From positions 1,717,001 to 1,781,000 of the forward strand of contig SMMW01000125.1 in assembly GCA_004794655.1 (NCBI GenBank): a DNA stretch of 64,000 nt, given 5' to 3'. The DNA comes from Marisa cornuarietis (Eukaryota > Mollusca > Gastropoda > Architaenioglossa > Ampullariidae). This document shows, in pieces, positions 1-11,640 of this stretch; positions within the stretch are counted from its first letter, which is position 1, and each line of letters starts with the position of its first letter. Below the pieces are notes generated by a model, which was not told where the DNA came from, ran no database searches, and saw nothing but the letters and a program-made list of their open reading frames with translations. The translations under genes were made by a program, and so were the position numbers.

Positions 1-193
1 CGTTAGAAAGTATATTCAAACTAGATCGTCAACAAGATTAAAGCACCTGCGGCTCTTTTGGTCAGGGAACCATGGAGAAAATTCAAGGAATATGAGAGTG
101 AAAAAGGAGAGAGAAGGAGATAAATAATGTGAAGTGTGTAGTAAGATAGGCTGTATCGAGTTACTGTGGACAAATGATATGTGGATTTTGCAG

Positions 194-364
194 ATGGCAG
201 AACCAGCTGAAACATTCACAAGTGTCTTCCTGGCGGCCTTCGATCAGTTCATTGACACCTCTGAAGGGAATCAAATAGTGAACGTTCTAGTGCAGAGCAC
301 GAGAGCATACAGTAATGTAGGAACCAGTGGGGTGGACTTTGTGCGGAAAGAAATAGTTCCGGAG
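194..364 (+). CDS. Exon-like segment of unknown gene (57 codons)
   Basis: An ATG directly follows a good splice acceptor (TTTTGCAG at about 186-193). The frame stays open for 57 codons to a possible donor, GAG|GTACTG; without splicing it ends three codons later (Val-Leu-stop). The peptide begins MAEPAETFTSVFLAAF and looks like ordinary protein rather than repeat translation. It could be the first coding exon of a gene running out of view, but no partner exon is seen downstream. I do not recognise the family. The LINE-rich surroundings leave open that this is part of a repeat. Confidence 0.3.
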
Positions 365-924
365 GTACTGTAATTTTATTAATTTGTGTGGGGACAGACT
401 AAGTAAGTGTCAAACAAGTTTTGGGCATTTGTAAACGTGTTGAAAGACCATAAGCTAATGTAAAAGGTAATACTTTTAAATTAAGAATAATAATAATACT
501 TTTGAATGAAAAGAGTAAGCTGCATTTAAACATTAGCTTTGATATTATCGTTGATGCAGTTATTCATTCAGGAAGTTATCAATATCTGTATGTCTGTGTA
601 TATTTAGTGTTCGAATCGTTATTAACATTATTTATTTAATGGGGTTACGTGAATATTTAGAGAGGAATTATGACGATAATACTGTAACTGATCATAATAT
701 CTGTTCCTTTACAAGCAGTGTCGTTAAATGCCTGCTAACCTTTCTTGCGTGTCTTTAGTAGTAATTGTGTTCTTGATTGGATGCTACGTCTGCCCGGAAT
801 ACGTTTCAATGGTATAAGATCATCATGGAGTAACGTAAACTCACTATTTAAAGGCAAAAAATCCCCATTTAGTGACGTAAATTCCCTTTGTAATGTCGTA
901 TGTTCACTGCATAATGACAAATAA
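365..924. other. AT-rich stretch with no recognisable gene
   Basis: No coding signal or known repeat is seen. The stretch is AT-rich; 830-905 holds short imperfect internal repeats of the type 'GTAACGTAAA / GTGACGTAAA'. Confidence 0.5.
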
Positions 925-1000
925 CAATAGTAAACGTTCGCTTATATAGTGCCTTATCCCTGCCTTATTGACAAGCTTAAGGCGCTGCCCTATAGACAGG
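925..1000 (-). repeat. Dispersed retroposon 3'-tail repeat (minus copy)
   Basis: Read on the minus strand, this contains CGCCTTAAGCTTGTC, then GATAAGGCACTATATAAG. The same layout occurs on the plus strand at about 47860-47935 (CGCCTCGAGCTTGCC, then GATAAGGCGCTATACAAG, then a TTA-rich tail). Matching order and a short microsatellite tail are typical of SINE or LINE 3' ends in marine invertebrates. The family is not named here. Confidence 0.45.
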
Positions 1001-1489
1001 CTCGAGGTGCTTCACAAATGACAGAAGGTGGTGTGACGTCAAAGTAAGGTGTCAACAACAAAATGACGTAGGTAGGTAGCAGACTGTGTGCTCAAGGCCA
1101 AATGTTAGCGTCTACACATACACAGCACGAACCCAGTGCCCACCCCCAATATCAAGGATATCATACAAGCCGGTCAAAAGTCAAGCGGACATGAAGTCCA
1201 CAAAAATGCGCCCATCGTTGAGTCTGCAGGTCGACAAGGAACCGAAGGCACCGACACAAAAGAAGGCACCGCATTCCACAGGCACAATGACAGGCCCGTC
1301 AAAACCATACAAAATCACAAGTCCAACACGAGGAAGATTTCAGATAGGACAACAATACCTCAGAGCTCTGCCCCCTTCAGCCAGTTAGGCGAAGAGACAT
1401 TAATCTCCTTCAACAAAGGGGAGCTCAGTGAAGGGACATCACATAGCCACTGTCAAATACCCATGTTAATTGTGTATAAAAGGGATATT

Positions 1490-1910
1490 TTGAGCTCCGT
1501 AAGATCAGTGCCATCCGCCACATTCTCTCTACACGCGTAGCCACTACTCTTGTCTGTTTGTTTGTTGTTTCTCGGCTTGAATACTGCAACTCCTTGCCCG
1601 CAGGCTGCCCTGAGTACCTTCTTCACAAACTCCAGAAAGTACAGAAATCCGCTGCACGTCTAGTGTTAATAACGAGCTAGGAAACGGGACCATATCACTC
1701 CTCTCCTTCGTTTTTTTCACTAGCTGCTCATCCGTTCTCGTATTTAGTACAAACTGCACTGTATTTTAATCTCTTTGCAGGCTCCTGCACTGACTACTTT
1801 TGTGAACTTTTCTTTTTCTCATAACTCTATGCTACCTTTGCCTGTAACCAGAACAACTACATATGGTCGCCGGATTTTTAGTGCAGTTCAGTTGATCCCG
1901 AAACTGGTGA
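1490..1910 (+). pseudogene. CR1-like LINE reverse transcriptase relic (C-terminal part)
   Basis: Plus-strand frames, with frameshifts and stops, carry the typical end of a CR1/Jockey-type RT: a segment reading like RKISAIRHIL, then SRLEYCNSLPAGCPEYLL, then HKLQKVQKSAARLVL at about 1500-1680. After the frameshift the YG(R)xxFS block that usually precedes the stop follows at about 1860-1890. Upstream (1136-1490) is an open frame of unclear origin that runs into the RT. The fragment is too short and broken to be active. Confidence 0.7.
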
Positions 1911-1924
1911 GGCATCACGTTACC

Positions 1925-3080
1925 AAGAGTAGAGTAGCATTTTGATGGAGCGCAGCAGAAATGAAATCAAGCCTGTGGCGCCAGTCTTGCGCCCACCTGC
2001 GATGGTCCCCCAGTTAAAGTAGGTCCACTCCTTCACGTTAGTTACCCAGGTTTTCTTCTGTTTGCCACAGCGTCGACCGCCTTTCGCCTGGGAGGACCAT
2101 CTTCGGCAAGGTATCATGTTGGACGACATAACAGAACCACTTCTGTTACTGTCGCTTGACGATGGCGAGCAGAGACTCCTTGGGACCCACTAGGCAGGTG
2201 ACTAGGCTGCGTATGAAGATCGTCTTTTGTTGCCTGTATGAGATCCGGAGCAGTCTTCTAAAGTATTTCATCTCACAACGAGACTCGTAGACCTTAAATT
2301 TGGAAATTGATGCTTCTGCTGTCCCAAACTTTGCTAAGTCTGGCCATTGCTGCTGTGGCGACTATGATTCTGAGACGTGCATTCTCCTCACAGCAACCGT
2401 CCCTGGAAATGGTCACGCCTAGGTACCTAAAGGACTGCACCTCCTTGAATTGAAATCCCGGATAACCGCAAGGATGTCCTTCTTCGGTACCTCCTGGATA
2501 GCCTTCTTTGACTGTTCATAGAACGGTTCCAGCTCTATGTCCCCGTGAACAGTGTAGATAACGTACACCTGGAAAATGGTCAGGTTGTCCAGGGCTTGAA
2601 AGCTTGGACTGAGAAGGAGCCCCCATGAGATGAGGGACCTCCTGAGAACTCCCGTCACCTGTTTGCAGACACGAAATCCGACCCCACACTCCTGCTTGGT
2701 CTCTTAGCCGCTGTGAAACTATTTGTGGCTCTCGAGCGTCTGCTTCTCTCCGAGCCCGACCCAGTGAACTTCTGCCTGTCCCACAACGTCTGATCTGTAG
2801 CCGATGAGCTCTCGAGTGAACTCATAAGCTTCACTTAAACGATGGCGCGTATGGACCTTCCACGGGCCAGTTGTGGTCACATTTCGTAACCTTTGCATTG
2901 TGTGGACTGCAGACTGGGATTCATCGGTAACGGAAGGCGCTTTGGTGGCGGTGGGTGACTGTTCTTCGGCAGCAGGCTCCTGTGCTGAAACGACAACTCC
3001 AATAGAATACTCTTCGCAACCCCTTAACTTCTGGAGAGTGCTGGACGGGTGTGCGGTCGTTTTTTGACTGGACCGCAACT
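1925..3080 (-). mobile_element. Internally deleted RTE-like LINE relic (endonuclease joined to RT end)
   Basis: Read 5' to 3' on the minus strand, 3078-2719 matches an APE endonuclease start (HTRHRLSEAYEFTRELIGY and VVGQAEVHWVGLGEK). Next, 2640-2450 carries the following endonuclease block (VYVIYTVHGDIELEPFYEQ, then KKDILAVIRDFN). The sequence then jumps at about 2450 to the RT C-terminus: 2129-1925 reads like GGRRCGKQKKTWVTNVKEWT. That end is homologous to the better-preserved fragment at 38983-40118, and 2160-2450 also aligns to it at the DNA level. The RT palm is missing, so this is a dead internal-deletion copy with frameshifts. Confidence 0.65.
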
Positions 3081-4667
3081 TTTCTAGTATGTAATTTCAA
3101 TGGCTGTAAACCATCATGTTTGGCCTGTGAGCCTTATCCGCTTGGCGGCGCACACATCTCATTCAAAAACTCCAACACGTGGGGTTGTCCGTCGACTCGT
3201 TAAGTTTAAGGACCGAGCTGCCCTGGGCGCGGACACGAAGGCCCTGATTTTTAGCAAGATAAAGCCGTGGATGGTGCCTTCGTCTAGGATGGCCATACAC
3301 GTGGATGCCGTGCTATCGTCGTGCTGTAAGACAGTGGAAATCTTTATCCTTCCATATCTGCCACCTAACTCCCATCAAGACATTTTTGTGTTATTTCTTT
3401 CAAAAAAAAAACCCAAAGCAGATCCGCCTTCAAGGGACCTGTCCACTTTAATTAAAAACAAAAACACGTATAATCCTTTAAGACCAAACACTTTCTTCAG
3501 TTACATGTACTAAGGGATGGAATATTCCACCCTGACAACTAAAAGCTTCTGATATAATTTTTGGTCCCCCCCCCAAAAAAAAAAAATCACCAATCACCAA
3601 ACAAGTATCTTAGTTTGAGTAGCATCGACATTACAGATACATATCCCTCTTCTAATGCACTGCTCGACGGAATGATTGTTAATTAAATTCTTTCTGCCAA
3701 CTCGTATAAGTCACCGAATAAATAATGAAAAATGAAACACATTCCTCTCCTCTTATTCTGTTGGTATATATGTCTTTTCGCTCCTACGGGAACATTGAAA
3801 ATTTTATTATGTAGCTATAATAACTGTCATAAATGTCCTAAATATTGTATTGCAGACACCATCTTGTACTGTGATTTGACAAACAGTGAGAATGAAAACC
3901 CAGAGATGGGAGCTTCACCAGGAAGTTAACGCAGATGCACGTGTTATGTCAAGACCAAGACATATCAGTACTGCAGACTCGTTACATATTGGACAGTACA
4001 TGAATCAAATCAGTGATTTTTCTATTTGATAATTTTAAAATTGTAGAGATCTATTTTTCTGATAATTTGACTGCTCAAGTAAAAATAGAAAGACAAGCGC
4101 GGGATGTTGCAAGGACATGTGTGGATTTACTGTGCTTTGATTTCCTTTGAATCTTGAATTCCTTGAACACAGTGCTTTATTATTTTTTAATTCGCGAACG
4201 GTTAACGGTACAGGAACAAAAAAAGCTCATTTGAAAAGTGAATAATTTGTATATAAGCTGCTTTCCTTGGTTCGTACAAAAGGACAAGCACTCTTTTTCA
4301 AATTTTAATCGTTGTGGGATAGTGAGCAAATCGTGATAGAATAGGCTGGTGGATGTTTCCCCTGTTGTCTGTCAGTTTGATCGGCAAAATCAGCAAAATT
4401 ACTGTGTATCTTGTATTTTTTCTTATATTGGTTAATATATATTCACCTTAAGATTAAAAAGTTTGCTTGTGTGTATTAATAAGTGGAAATATTTATGTAC
4501 GTATCAAATTTCACAGTGGTTCTTGTCCGAAATGCGAATCTCAAAGATAGTTTTGGGTATGCTAATATATGCGGAAAAAAACAAAACATACCAATTACCA
4601 AAGGTAAACTAGTTCATTTCTGCTAAATATGATATTTAAAACTAATTCAAAATTATTTTTATGACAC

Positions 4668-4670
<3 letters not shown>
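3081..4670. other. No recognisable gene
   Basis: A 137-codon frame at 3100-3513 (+) and a 65-codon frame at 3732-3929 (+) match no family I know and lack convincing splice sites. The rest is AT-rich with C, A and T homopolymers (about 3567-3588). Confidence 0.45.

Positions 4671-4672
<2 letters not shown>

Positions 4673-4702
<30 letters not shown>
4673..4702. repeat. (TA)n microsatellite
   Basis: A run of about 15 TA dinucleotides in AT-rich sequence. Confidence 0.95.
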
Positions 4703-4706
<4 letters not shown>

Positions 4707-4799
4707 GGTCAAAATGTGGTAAGTAATGGAGACATTTATATATTCATAAATATATCAATAACCCTGACTCTGGGACTGATATTCTGTATCACAAAAGGC

Positions 4800-5095
4800 A
4801 GCAATCTTTAACAGTTTATCAAAAAATGGAGACCAATCTCACTACTAAATGTTTTTTGAAAGATACTCTCAGCATGCATAGCTAAACGCTTTCAAAAAGT
4901 ACTTCGTAAGATAATCAATGAATCAAAGAAAGGTTTCATTAAAGGAAGATACATAGGAGAAAACATAAGTCTACTATACGAAGAGTTTTGGATGCTGAAA
5001 AAGAAACCATCACAGGCTTATTGCTTATAGTTGACTTTGAAAAGGCTTTCGAAAGCGTGACCTGGGTGTTCATTAAAAAAGCACTCAAAGTTTTC
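4800..5095 (+). pseudogene. L1/Tx1-like LINE reverse transcriptase fragment
   Basis: Plus-strand frames with stops spell out RT fingers and palm segments: NWRPISLLN-like at about 4830, then AKRFQKVLRK and GRYIGENISLLYEE, and finally motif A as VDFEKAFESVTWVFIKKALK at 5030-5090. The wording is typical of L1/Tx1-type elements and differs from the RTE-like and CR1-like pieces elsewhere in the window. It is truncated on both sides. Confidence 0.7.
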
Positions 5096-6000
5096 CTTTC
5101 CCCCCACGTGGAAAGAGACAGTCGTGTAGTGATAAGTGGCGAGTATGTATAAGACGAGTGTAGTTTGTTGTGTGTAGTAGTTAAGGTAGTGACTCACGAT
5201 ACCTGTATTGGCCGCAGGGAATAGTAACAATACTCTTAGACAACATGTGGAATTGAAAATATTGTTTCTTTTGTAAATTGATGTATAAAAGTCTCGATGA
5301 TTAATAATTTTCTGATTGCGCTAAATTGCCTTGAGTTTGTTGTTAGGAGACGTAGGCTGGGGGCGTTGAGTCAGTTAAATCATTATTAGCAATAAAGTGT
5401 AAGTGTAAGTGTTCGCGTGCACTTAAATGTCGGTGTGAGTTGGTAGAGGTATCGAGAGTGTGATTAGCCTGAAGCGACGTCAGTCTCAGCCTATGAAAAT
5501 CTTCCCTTGCTTATTCCTCAGAGTTCACGATACCTACATACACAGTCACAGTCTGTTACACGATGCTAATGGCCACTCGCATCACTATAAAAACCTGATA
5601 CTTGGTTGATATTCTCCGACTCCCATATCTCACATTACACTGCACAACAAACATTTTTTTTAAAATTGTATATGTTTTCCACTGATTTATGATCATTTGG
5701 TACCGCTGAGTCCGAAAAAGACCTCCATTTGTCTAGGTCAGGTCAGGGTTATCTGCTACTTTAATTGTTTACAACTTTTACCTTGTAAATAAGTCATTAA
5801 CATTTTTGCGACATTAATCGGTTTTTTCTATACACATTTCTCACCCAGAATTGTTGTCAAAGAGAAGAAATCGTTCTGGAACACAAAATCTTAATTAACT
5901 GTTAAAAAAATCCATTACTGTAACTTAAATATTAGACATTGATAAAGCTGCGCACAAGTTAACAGTATGTTACCTCATCAATGCTCGTCACTGTTCAAAA
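5096..6000. other. No recognisable gene
   Basis: No coding or repeat structure recognised. Mostly AT-rich unique-looking sequence. Confidence 0.4.
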
Positions 6001-7302
6001 TTCAGGGCTTGAACTTTCGTTTATTGGAAACCCCCGAATGCTCAGCATCAGGGATGTCTCTCTTTAGTGTCCAACAGTCATCAGCCATCATGACGGTATT
6101 CCAGGGTCCCTGATACCTGGACTCCATCTCTTTCATCTCCTGGTGGAATCTTTCGCCCTGCTCGTCGGACATTGATCCAAGATTCTCAGGAAACCAATCC
6201 ATATGTGAGAAAAGGTAATGCAGTTTGATGCTCATGTTGCATCCGAGGTTTCTAAAAGCAGTCACCATATTGTTGACAAGTTCAGCATAAATTCTGGCCT
6301 TGTTGTTGCCTAGGAAGTTTTTCACGACGAGAACAAAAGAATTCCACGCTTCCTGTTCCACTTTGTTCATTGACTTTTCAAACTCTGGATCTGTGATGAG
6401 CTGACGGATTTGAGGACCGTCAAGATACCAGCTTTCAACTTCACTATGGTCAATCCCAGAAAAGTCTGGCACATCTAATTGAAGCAGCGACCGTCTTTGT
6501 CCAGAGCTTTGGTGAATTGTTTGATCAAGCCGAGCTTGATGTGCAGTGGTGGCAAGAGTATTCTGTCTCTGTCCACCAGAGGGCTGTTGATGACATTACT
6601 TGCACTGCAAGGTACTAATTCCTCCCGCACAAGCCAGTCCTTCTTCGTATAATGATGAGCAGTGTCCCTACTGTCCCACATGCACAGGAAGCATGGATAC
6701 TTGGTGGAACCGGATTGTTGCCCCTACAGAAAGTTAATCATCGTAGCCCTCTTAGCCCAGGATAAAAATATTTCATTGTTCAAAAACATGGGCTAAAAAT
6801 TTACGATTTTGAAGACGAAAGTGAAACTGCAGGGCCAGGCTCGTGGAGCACGAGCCACGATAGTAAGCGTATCGTTGCTCATTGTGTTCTGCCAGTAGAG
6901 CCACAATCGTGCAAAGAGAAAATCACGATCGTGGAGCACAGCCACTATCGTGGCTCATCGCGCTCTGCTGGGCAAGCCAGTAAACTGGCTCTTCGGGCTC
7001 AACCCGGTGGAGCCCAAAAGATCTTTAACTGTCGCATTGATAGAGAAGCATCTTCAGTATCAGCAACACCTTAACCACAACCTAGCAGACGTAAAAGGCT
7101 CTTGACGGAGACTTGCACAAGGGGTGTGGCATGTGATGCAAAAATCGAACACAAATGACACAAATAACCCACTTATGCTGATGATAAAAAAAAATTTCCA
7201 GCACATACTTCACGGCTTCATAGTTCTCCTTCAGTTTAGTAGAGTGAGCAAGGGGTACAGAGGCAAACTGGTTGCCGTTGTACAATAAAACACATTTCAG
7301 TA

Positions 7303-8676
7303 ACTGTCACTGACCAGTCCGTGCCATAGTTTTTTCAGGCTATGTTAACCCCTTAACAACTTAGGATTGTCACGTGTGGATAGTGTATGCTGGAATGAAT
7401 GCGATTGGTAGAAAAGTAAGGGTTAAGTTTAGTGAACACTGCTCAGCAGTAGAGTTGAGCGTGAAAGAAGCCCTATATAAGGTGTTCAAGGTCCGGGATA
7501 CTGGAGGAGGAGAAGGATAGAGAACTGTTGTAAGACGTGCCGAGTCACGTGAGAGGAGAAGAAGAGAGAAGAAAGGTTAAGACGTGCTGCAGTCACGCGC
7601 GAGAGAGGAGGAGAAGGATAGAGAAGAGGGGTAAGACGTGCCGAGTCACGAGAAGGAGAGAGAAGAGAAGAAATAAGACGTGCCGAGTAACGCGAGACAG
7701 AAGGAGATTAAAGGAGAAAGCGATCCTGTGTGGAAAACCTCGCCCAGAAGTGATCTTTATGGTGAGGGCGACAGTACCAGAAGCCTACCTGACCCAGCAG
7801 CGGCTGGAGAAAGTACTACCGTCGAGGACAAGCTACGTTTTTCTGGAGACCGACCGGACCCCGCAGCGTCTGGATAACTGACGACTATTGAGGACTGGCG
7901 AGCCGGCCAGTTGGGCATTCTCGGCCCCGTTACGTCTCCGAAGATTATCTACGTGTTAACCCCGAGACCCCCCCCCACCCTCGTCGACACGGCCTGTGTG
8001 TGCGTCGTCGAGTGTCGGAAAGAACTGTGTGTTCAGAGCACTCAAGGTATTCATTTTTCACCCCTGGAGGGAAGGATGATCAAAACGATTTGGATTATGT
8101 GTCATTGGTGTTCTTTATGTGTATGAGTAGTGATATTTGAGTTGGTGGAATTCTGTGAGGTTGGAGGTAGAAAGGGCGACTACCCGAATATAGCTGACTG
8201 CTGAACTGTAAAACTGTAAGTACCATCATTGATGACTGTTATTTGGGAGAGAACAGGACGAGGACATAGTGTCACGTTTAAAGGTATATATTGAGAACTT
8301 GAACTGATGGGAAGGACAGAGAATATAGAACTGAGATTGGAAGTCTGAAGTGTATTGTTTAAAGTTGATATATGTTAAGAAATTGAACTGTGCGAAAGGA
8401 TTAACCAAGAAGTGGATAAGTGAGCTTGGAAGAATAGAGCGTATGACTTCCAGGTGAAGGAGTGCGGACAGGTATTTTGATGATTTGACTGTTTTTAAGA
8501 ATTTGATAGTGAACATGTATTAAGAATTTCTGTGTTCATATATTATGGTGTAAACTCCTGGGCCACATGACAACTGAAGTAATATGATTTGGACAGCTTC
8601 AGGCAATCGTTTTGTGTGGTGTTGAAAGAACGCGCAAGTGTCAGGCGTGAGTGTGTGTGTGCAGCACCACCCGTGT
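7303..8676. mobile_element. 1.4-kb insertion inside the dispersed-protein pseudogene
   Basis: The host coding sequence breaks after SSKRS at about 8690 and resumes with KCVLLYNGN at about 7300, so the DNA between was inserted. The ends look related as inverted repeats: CTGTCACTGACCAG on the left, and ACAGTCACGACACGG read inward from the right. A short GTCAC/GTTAC duplication may flank it. Inside are a TATA-like box (CTATATAAGG at about 7471) and three or four imperfect 50-60-base tandem units beginning GACGTGCCGAGTCACG (7536-7710). Its right end resembles 23640-23870. No transposase is seen; it could be a non-autonomous DNA transposon or an LTR. Confidence 0.5.
7536..7710 (+). repeat. Imperfect tandem repeat, units of about 50-60 bases
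   Basis: GACGTGCCGAGTCACG-type motifs followed by purine-rich GAGGAGAAG tracts recur three to four times. The repeat lies just downstream of a TATA-like box within the insertion. Confidence 0.55.
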
Positions 8677-9455
8677 CGTGACTGTGACCGCTTGCTGCTG
8701 TCAATGAACAGTCTCCAGTCTTCGGGCTTGTACTGCGGCACTCCAAGCTAGCTCAGAAGCTGCGCAATATCTGTGCAGTACACCAAGTCCTGATCTTCAG
8801 AGAAAAAACGTAGGTACTCTTGATGCCTGTTGCGGTACAAAGTGGTGCGAGCACTGTCTAAGGGGAGGTTCTTTTCCTTCAATCTGGATGCAAACAGTTC
8901 AGCAGAGGCCTTTGATAAGCTGAGATCGCGAACTAGATCATTTAGCTCCTGTTGGGAAAAGAGCTGTGGAGTTTCATCGTCAACAACTGCCCCTTCTTGT
9001 TCTGTTTCCTGTTCAGCACTGGAGGAATCTTCATCACTGATGTCAGAATTTCATCAAACGCAGGTACTGGAATTTCATCACAATGAGCTACAGGACGACG
9101 TGCTGATTGCAAATCAGGGCACTTGAGGCTGCTCCGGTTCTTTCTGTTTATCCCGGCCAGATCGATACTACAGAAGTAGCAATCAGTGCCATGGTTTGTC
9201 GGCTCCCTCCAAACCATAGGAATTCCAAACTTCAGACTAGTCTTCTTGCCCTTGTATCCACTGAAGCAGATACTCGGTGCATGCCTTGCATACCATGTGT
9301 GGTGCCCAAGCCTTATCCTGGTCACCCAATTTTATTCCAAAATAAGCATGGTAAGCACGCTTTATGAAACATGTCACTGGATTTCTGTTAGGAACAAGAG
9401 TGTATTTGCCGCAGAATACGTCGGGCTTATTTTTACACGATCTTCTGGAAGCCAT

Positions 9456-10235
9456 GTCATTCACCTGCGATTGGTTTGCAACTGATAATGCAATCTGCAC
9501 GACGATGGAATTTATCGAGACTTTGGATATCAACACTATAATTTAAGTGTATTGCGATGCTGCACTATTAATAAAACCAAACATTCGCCTAGCTAGAACA
9601 CAAAATTAGTTGTTTCATTCGTCTGAAATCTTTATGGATAAACAGTATGAAACGCACATGAATATGGAGATCTAAAAATCACCTGGGTCACGTGCTTATT
9701 TTGCTATTGTATTGTAACTTTCAAGATGATGATTGCTTGTTACATTCAAGACATCGGTAGTCCTGATGAAAAATCGACAGTGCTGACTGTTTATATTTCG
9801 TTACTGTTGACATTGCCATTGTTCGCTAAACCGGAAGCTGCTGGCATTCCACCATCCTCGTTTTCGTGGCTCTCTGACTTACTTGAAAAAAATCGTCTGT
9901 TATCAGTCCAGGGGATCTACGTTCATTGTTATACACAGACTCGTTCGGGCATGTCTGCGATTGTCTGATCACGTTAATGACTTATGACATGGAAAACACG
10001 GATTAAGCACTACAGCGTCTACTCTTGCACCGACGTGTGTGCGCGTGTGTGCGTGTGCGTGTGTGATTTGGATTCAGGACATCAAGATTGCTATTAATTA
10101 ACTGAAAGACCTTAGACAATTTTTCCTGTGATGTGCAGTGAATTATCAGTGCCTACTTGTCATGTAGGTCTGGTTCATATAAACTGCATACTAAAGGTAC
10201 GTGTTGTGACTTTAAATGTTCATCAACAGTTGACA
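9456..10235. other. No recognisable gene
   Basis: A frame open to 9546 overlaps the pseudogene start antisense. A short TG/CG-rich run lies at 10038-10063. Nothing else is recognised. Confidence 0.4.
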
Positions 10236-10532
10236 AATTTATAATAGTTTAGACTGAAATAGTCTGTAAAACGACAGCCAGACTTGGATATGTGTGTAAT
10301 GTGGCCGTTTTTGTCACGAACACAGATACCATTCAATATAGGGAGGTCAAAAAGTGAGCAACGTTCTAACAGCAGTTTACAATTATCGTTTAAAGTTTGG
10401 AAAAATGGGTCTGCAGCAAGGTCAGTATGTCAAGGGATTTCGTAGGAGGTTCTCGCATTTAAGTCCCCGCATATAATAACTTCGACTGCCCCGAATTCTT
10501 TCTTTAAAATTTCTAGTATGCAATGTTCCAAA
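10236..10532 (-). pseudogene. LINE AP-endonuclease fragment
   Basis: Read on the minus strand, this carries LEILKKEFGAVEVIICGDLNART at about 10525-10455, with the conserved GDxNA motif of APE-type endonucleases. After a stop and a frameshift, the downstream block reads LFDLPILNGICVRDKNGHIT and SGCRFTDYF at about 10350-10250. The order matches CR1/Jockey-type endonucleases. It is a truncated relic with no RT attached. Confidence 0.6.
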
Positions 10533-11430
10533 ATAAACAGTAAGCCATCAACATTACACGACAGAAGGAAACTAATGAGTTAATATCGGAGGAACAGCTA
10601 GTGATCAGCAGGACGTGTTCACTACTTACATTTCCTGGGCCATAGCCATGTCCACACTTTGTAAGGGCTGATTTCGCTAAATTTTGTTATCTGTCTGAAC
10701 TGCAGTCTCACTTCTGTCATCCAAGCTGGGAACCGGTAATCGGGAAACTGTTCTTGTTTTTTAATGTGGCTGACCGAAGAATGCCGGGTAGAAATGTTGG
10801 CGTTGTTATCGGACTGTTTCCAGTTATTTTTTATTCGATCTTTAGTTTTTGTTGTTTTTTTTTTTGTTTTGTTTTTTTGGTTTAATTTAGATTCTTGTGG
10901 TTTCCTAATGCCCTATCTTTATGCTTATTCTGTTTATTATGTACACAAAATACTTTCATCAGTCTGTTACTAGTGACAGGTATCTGTGTTCTAGATTGCC
11001 GCCTGCGTATTGCCTTGCCATGAACTTTATTATAGAATTGTATATATGATGTCGAAAACTGGTTAACACAAAATAAAATAAAGCTAAACGACAATAAAAC
11101 AAAATCTTTGTTCTGTATGTAATGACACCATCAGCGCAGAGATGGACCAGTCTGAGCCCTAGTTCTGATGTGTTTTTCTAGACTTCTTTCACTGAAGTTG
11201 TATTTGTCACTAAGTCACAAGTGAAGGAGATGATTATAAACTCTTTAAAACATTTTTTTCTCTCTGAAGCCGAAACCTACATACCCCTGCACACATGATT
11301 TTGCGATTGTAATTATCACTCGCAATGTTAATCACGCCGTTGTGACTAGTGTTGTTCCCCAGCTGCTTATGTGTAGTGTTGTCGTCCAACCTTCCTCAAA
11401 GCCTTGACCATAATAGCTTCAAAAAATGTT
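10533..11430. other. No recognisable gene; T-rich tract
   Basis: A T-rich run lies at 10845-10885. The short open frames around it are low complexity or unrecognised. Confidence 0.4.
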
Positions 11431-11439
11431 CCTTGTTGG

Positions 11440-11640
11440 ATCATATCACTTTACTGTCAATGCTGGATCTCGTGGCTTTACTTGATACACGTGACCTTGA
11501 CATCCTTCTTCAGAAACCTTTTTATACGTTAATTGTCTTTGGCACTGGCTTGTTTTGAAATGGGTCTGGTCCTACTTGACTAACTACACGCAGTTAGTGG
11601 TAGTTGAAGGTACGGTGTACATCCATCTAATTGTCTTACC
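11440..11640 (+). pseudogene. CR1-like LINE RT fragment (palm start)
   Basis: The plus frame reads LLSMLDLVALLDTRDLDILLQK, equivalent to the common LLDLSAAFDTIDHDILL block of CR1-like RTs. After a frameshift it continues as WVWSYLTNYTQLVVVEG, equivalent to WFKSYLTDRTQxVVVDG. The catalytic Asp of motif A sits in a degenerate context and the fragment is isolated. Confidence 0.6.

Larger units (their letters stand above)
6002..9455 (-). pseudogene. Broken copy of a widely dispersed multi-copy invertebrate protein
   Basis: Pieces of one protein appear in order on the minus strand. An N-terminal part starts with ATG at 9455 (MASRRSCKNKPDVF) and continues after a frameshift near 9240 (FGIPMVWREPTNH, then DCYFCSIDLAGINRKNRSS). 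Next come QYKPEDWRLFIDSSKRS near 8741-8690, then KCVLLYNGNQFASVPL and HSTKLKENYEAVKYVLE at 7300-7150, then MWDSRDTAHHYTKKDWLVR at 6681, and finally the C-terminal frame 6472-6002 (MSDEQGERFHQEMKEMESR, ending RKFKP). I recognise this as a protein found in many copies in invertebrate genomes, probably transposon-derived, but I have no reliable name or function for it. Frameshifts and the 1.4-kb insertion at 7303-8676 show that this copy is dead. Confidence 0.7.

Noticed and set aside
7537..7881. 114-codon Arg/Lys-rich plus frame as a basic protein
   Set aside because: It translates the purine-rich tandem repeat inside the 1.4-kb insertion and shows no recognisable domain.
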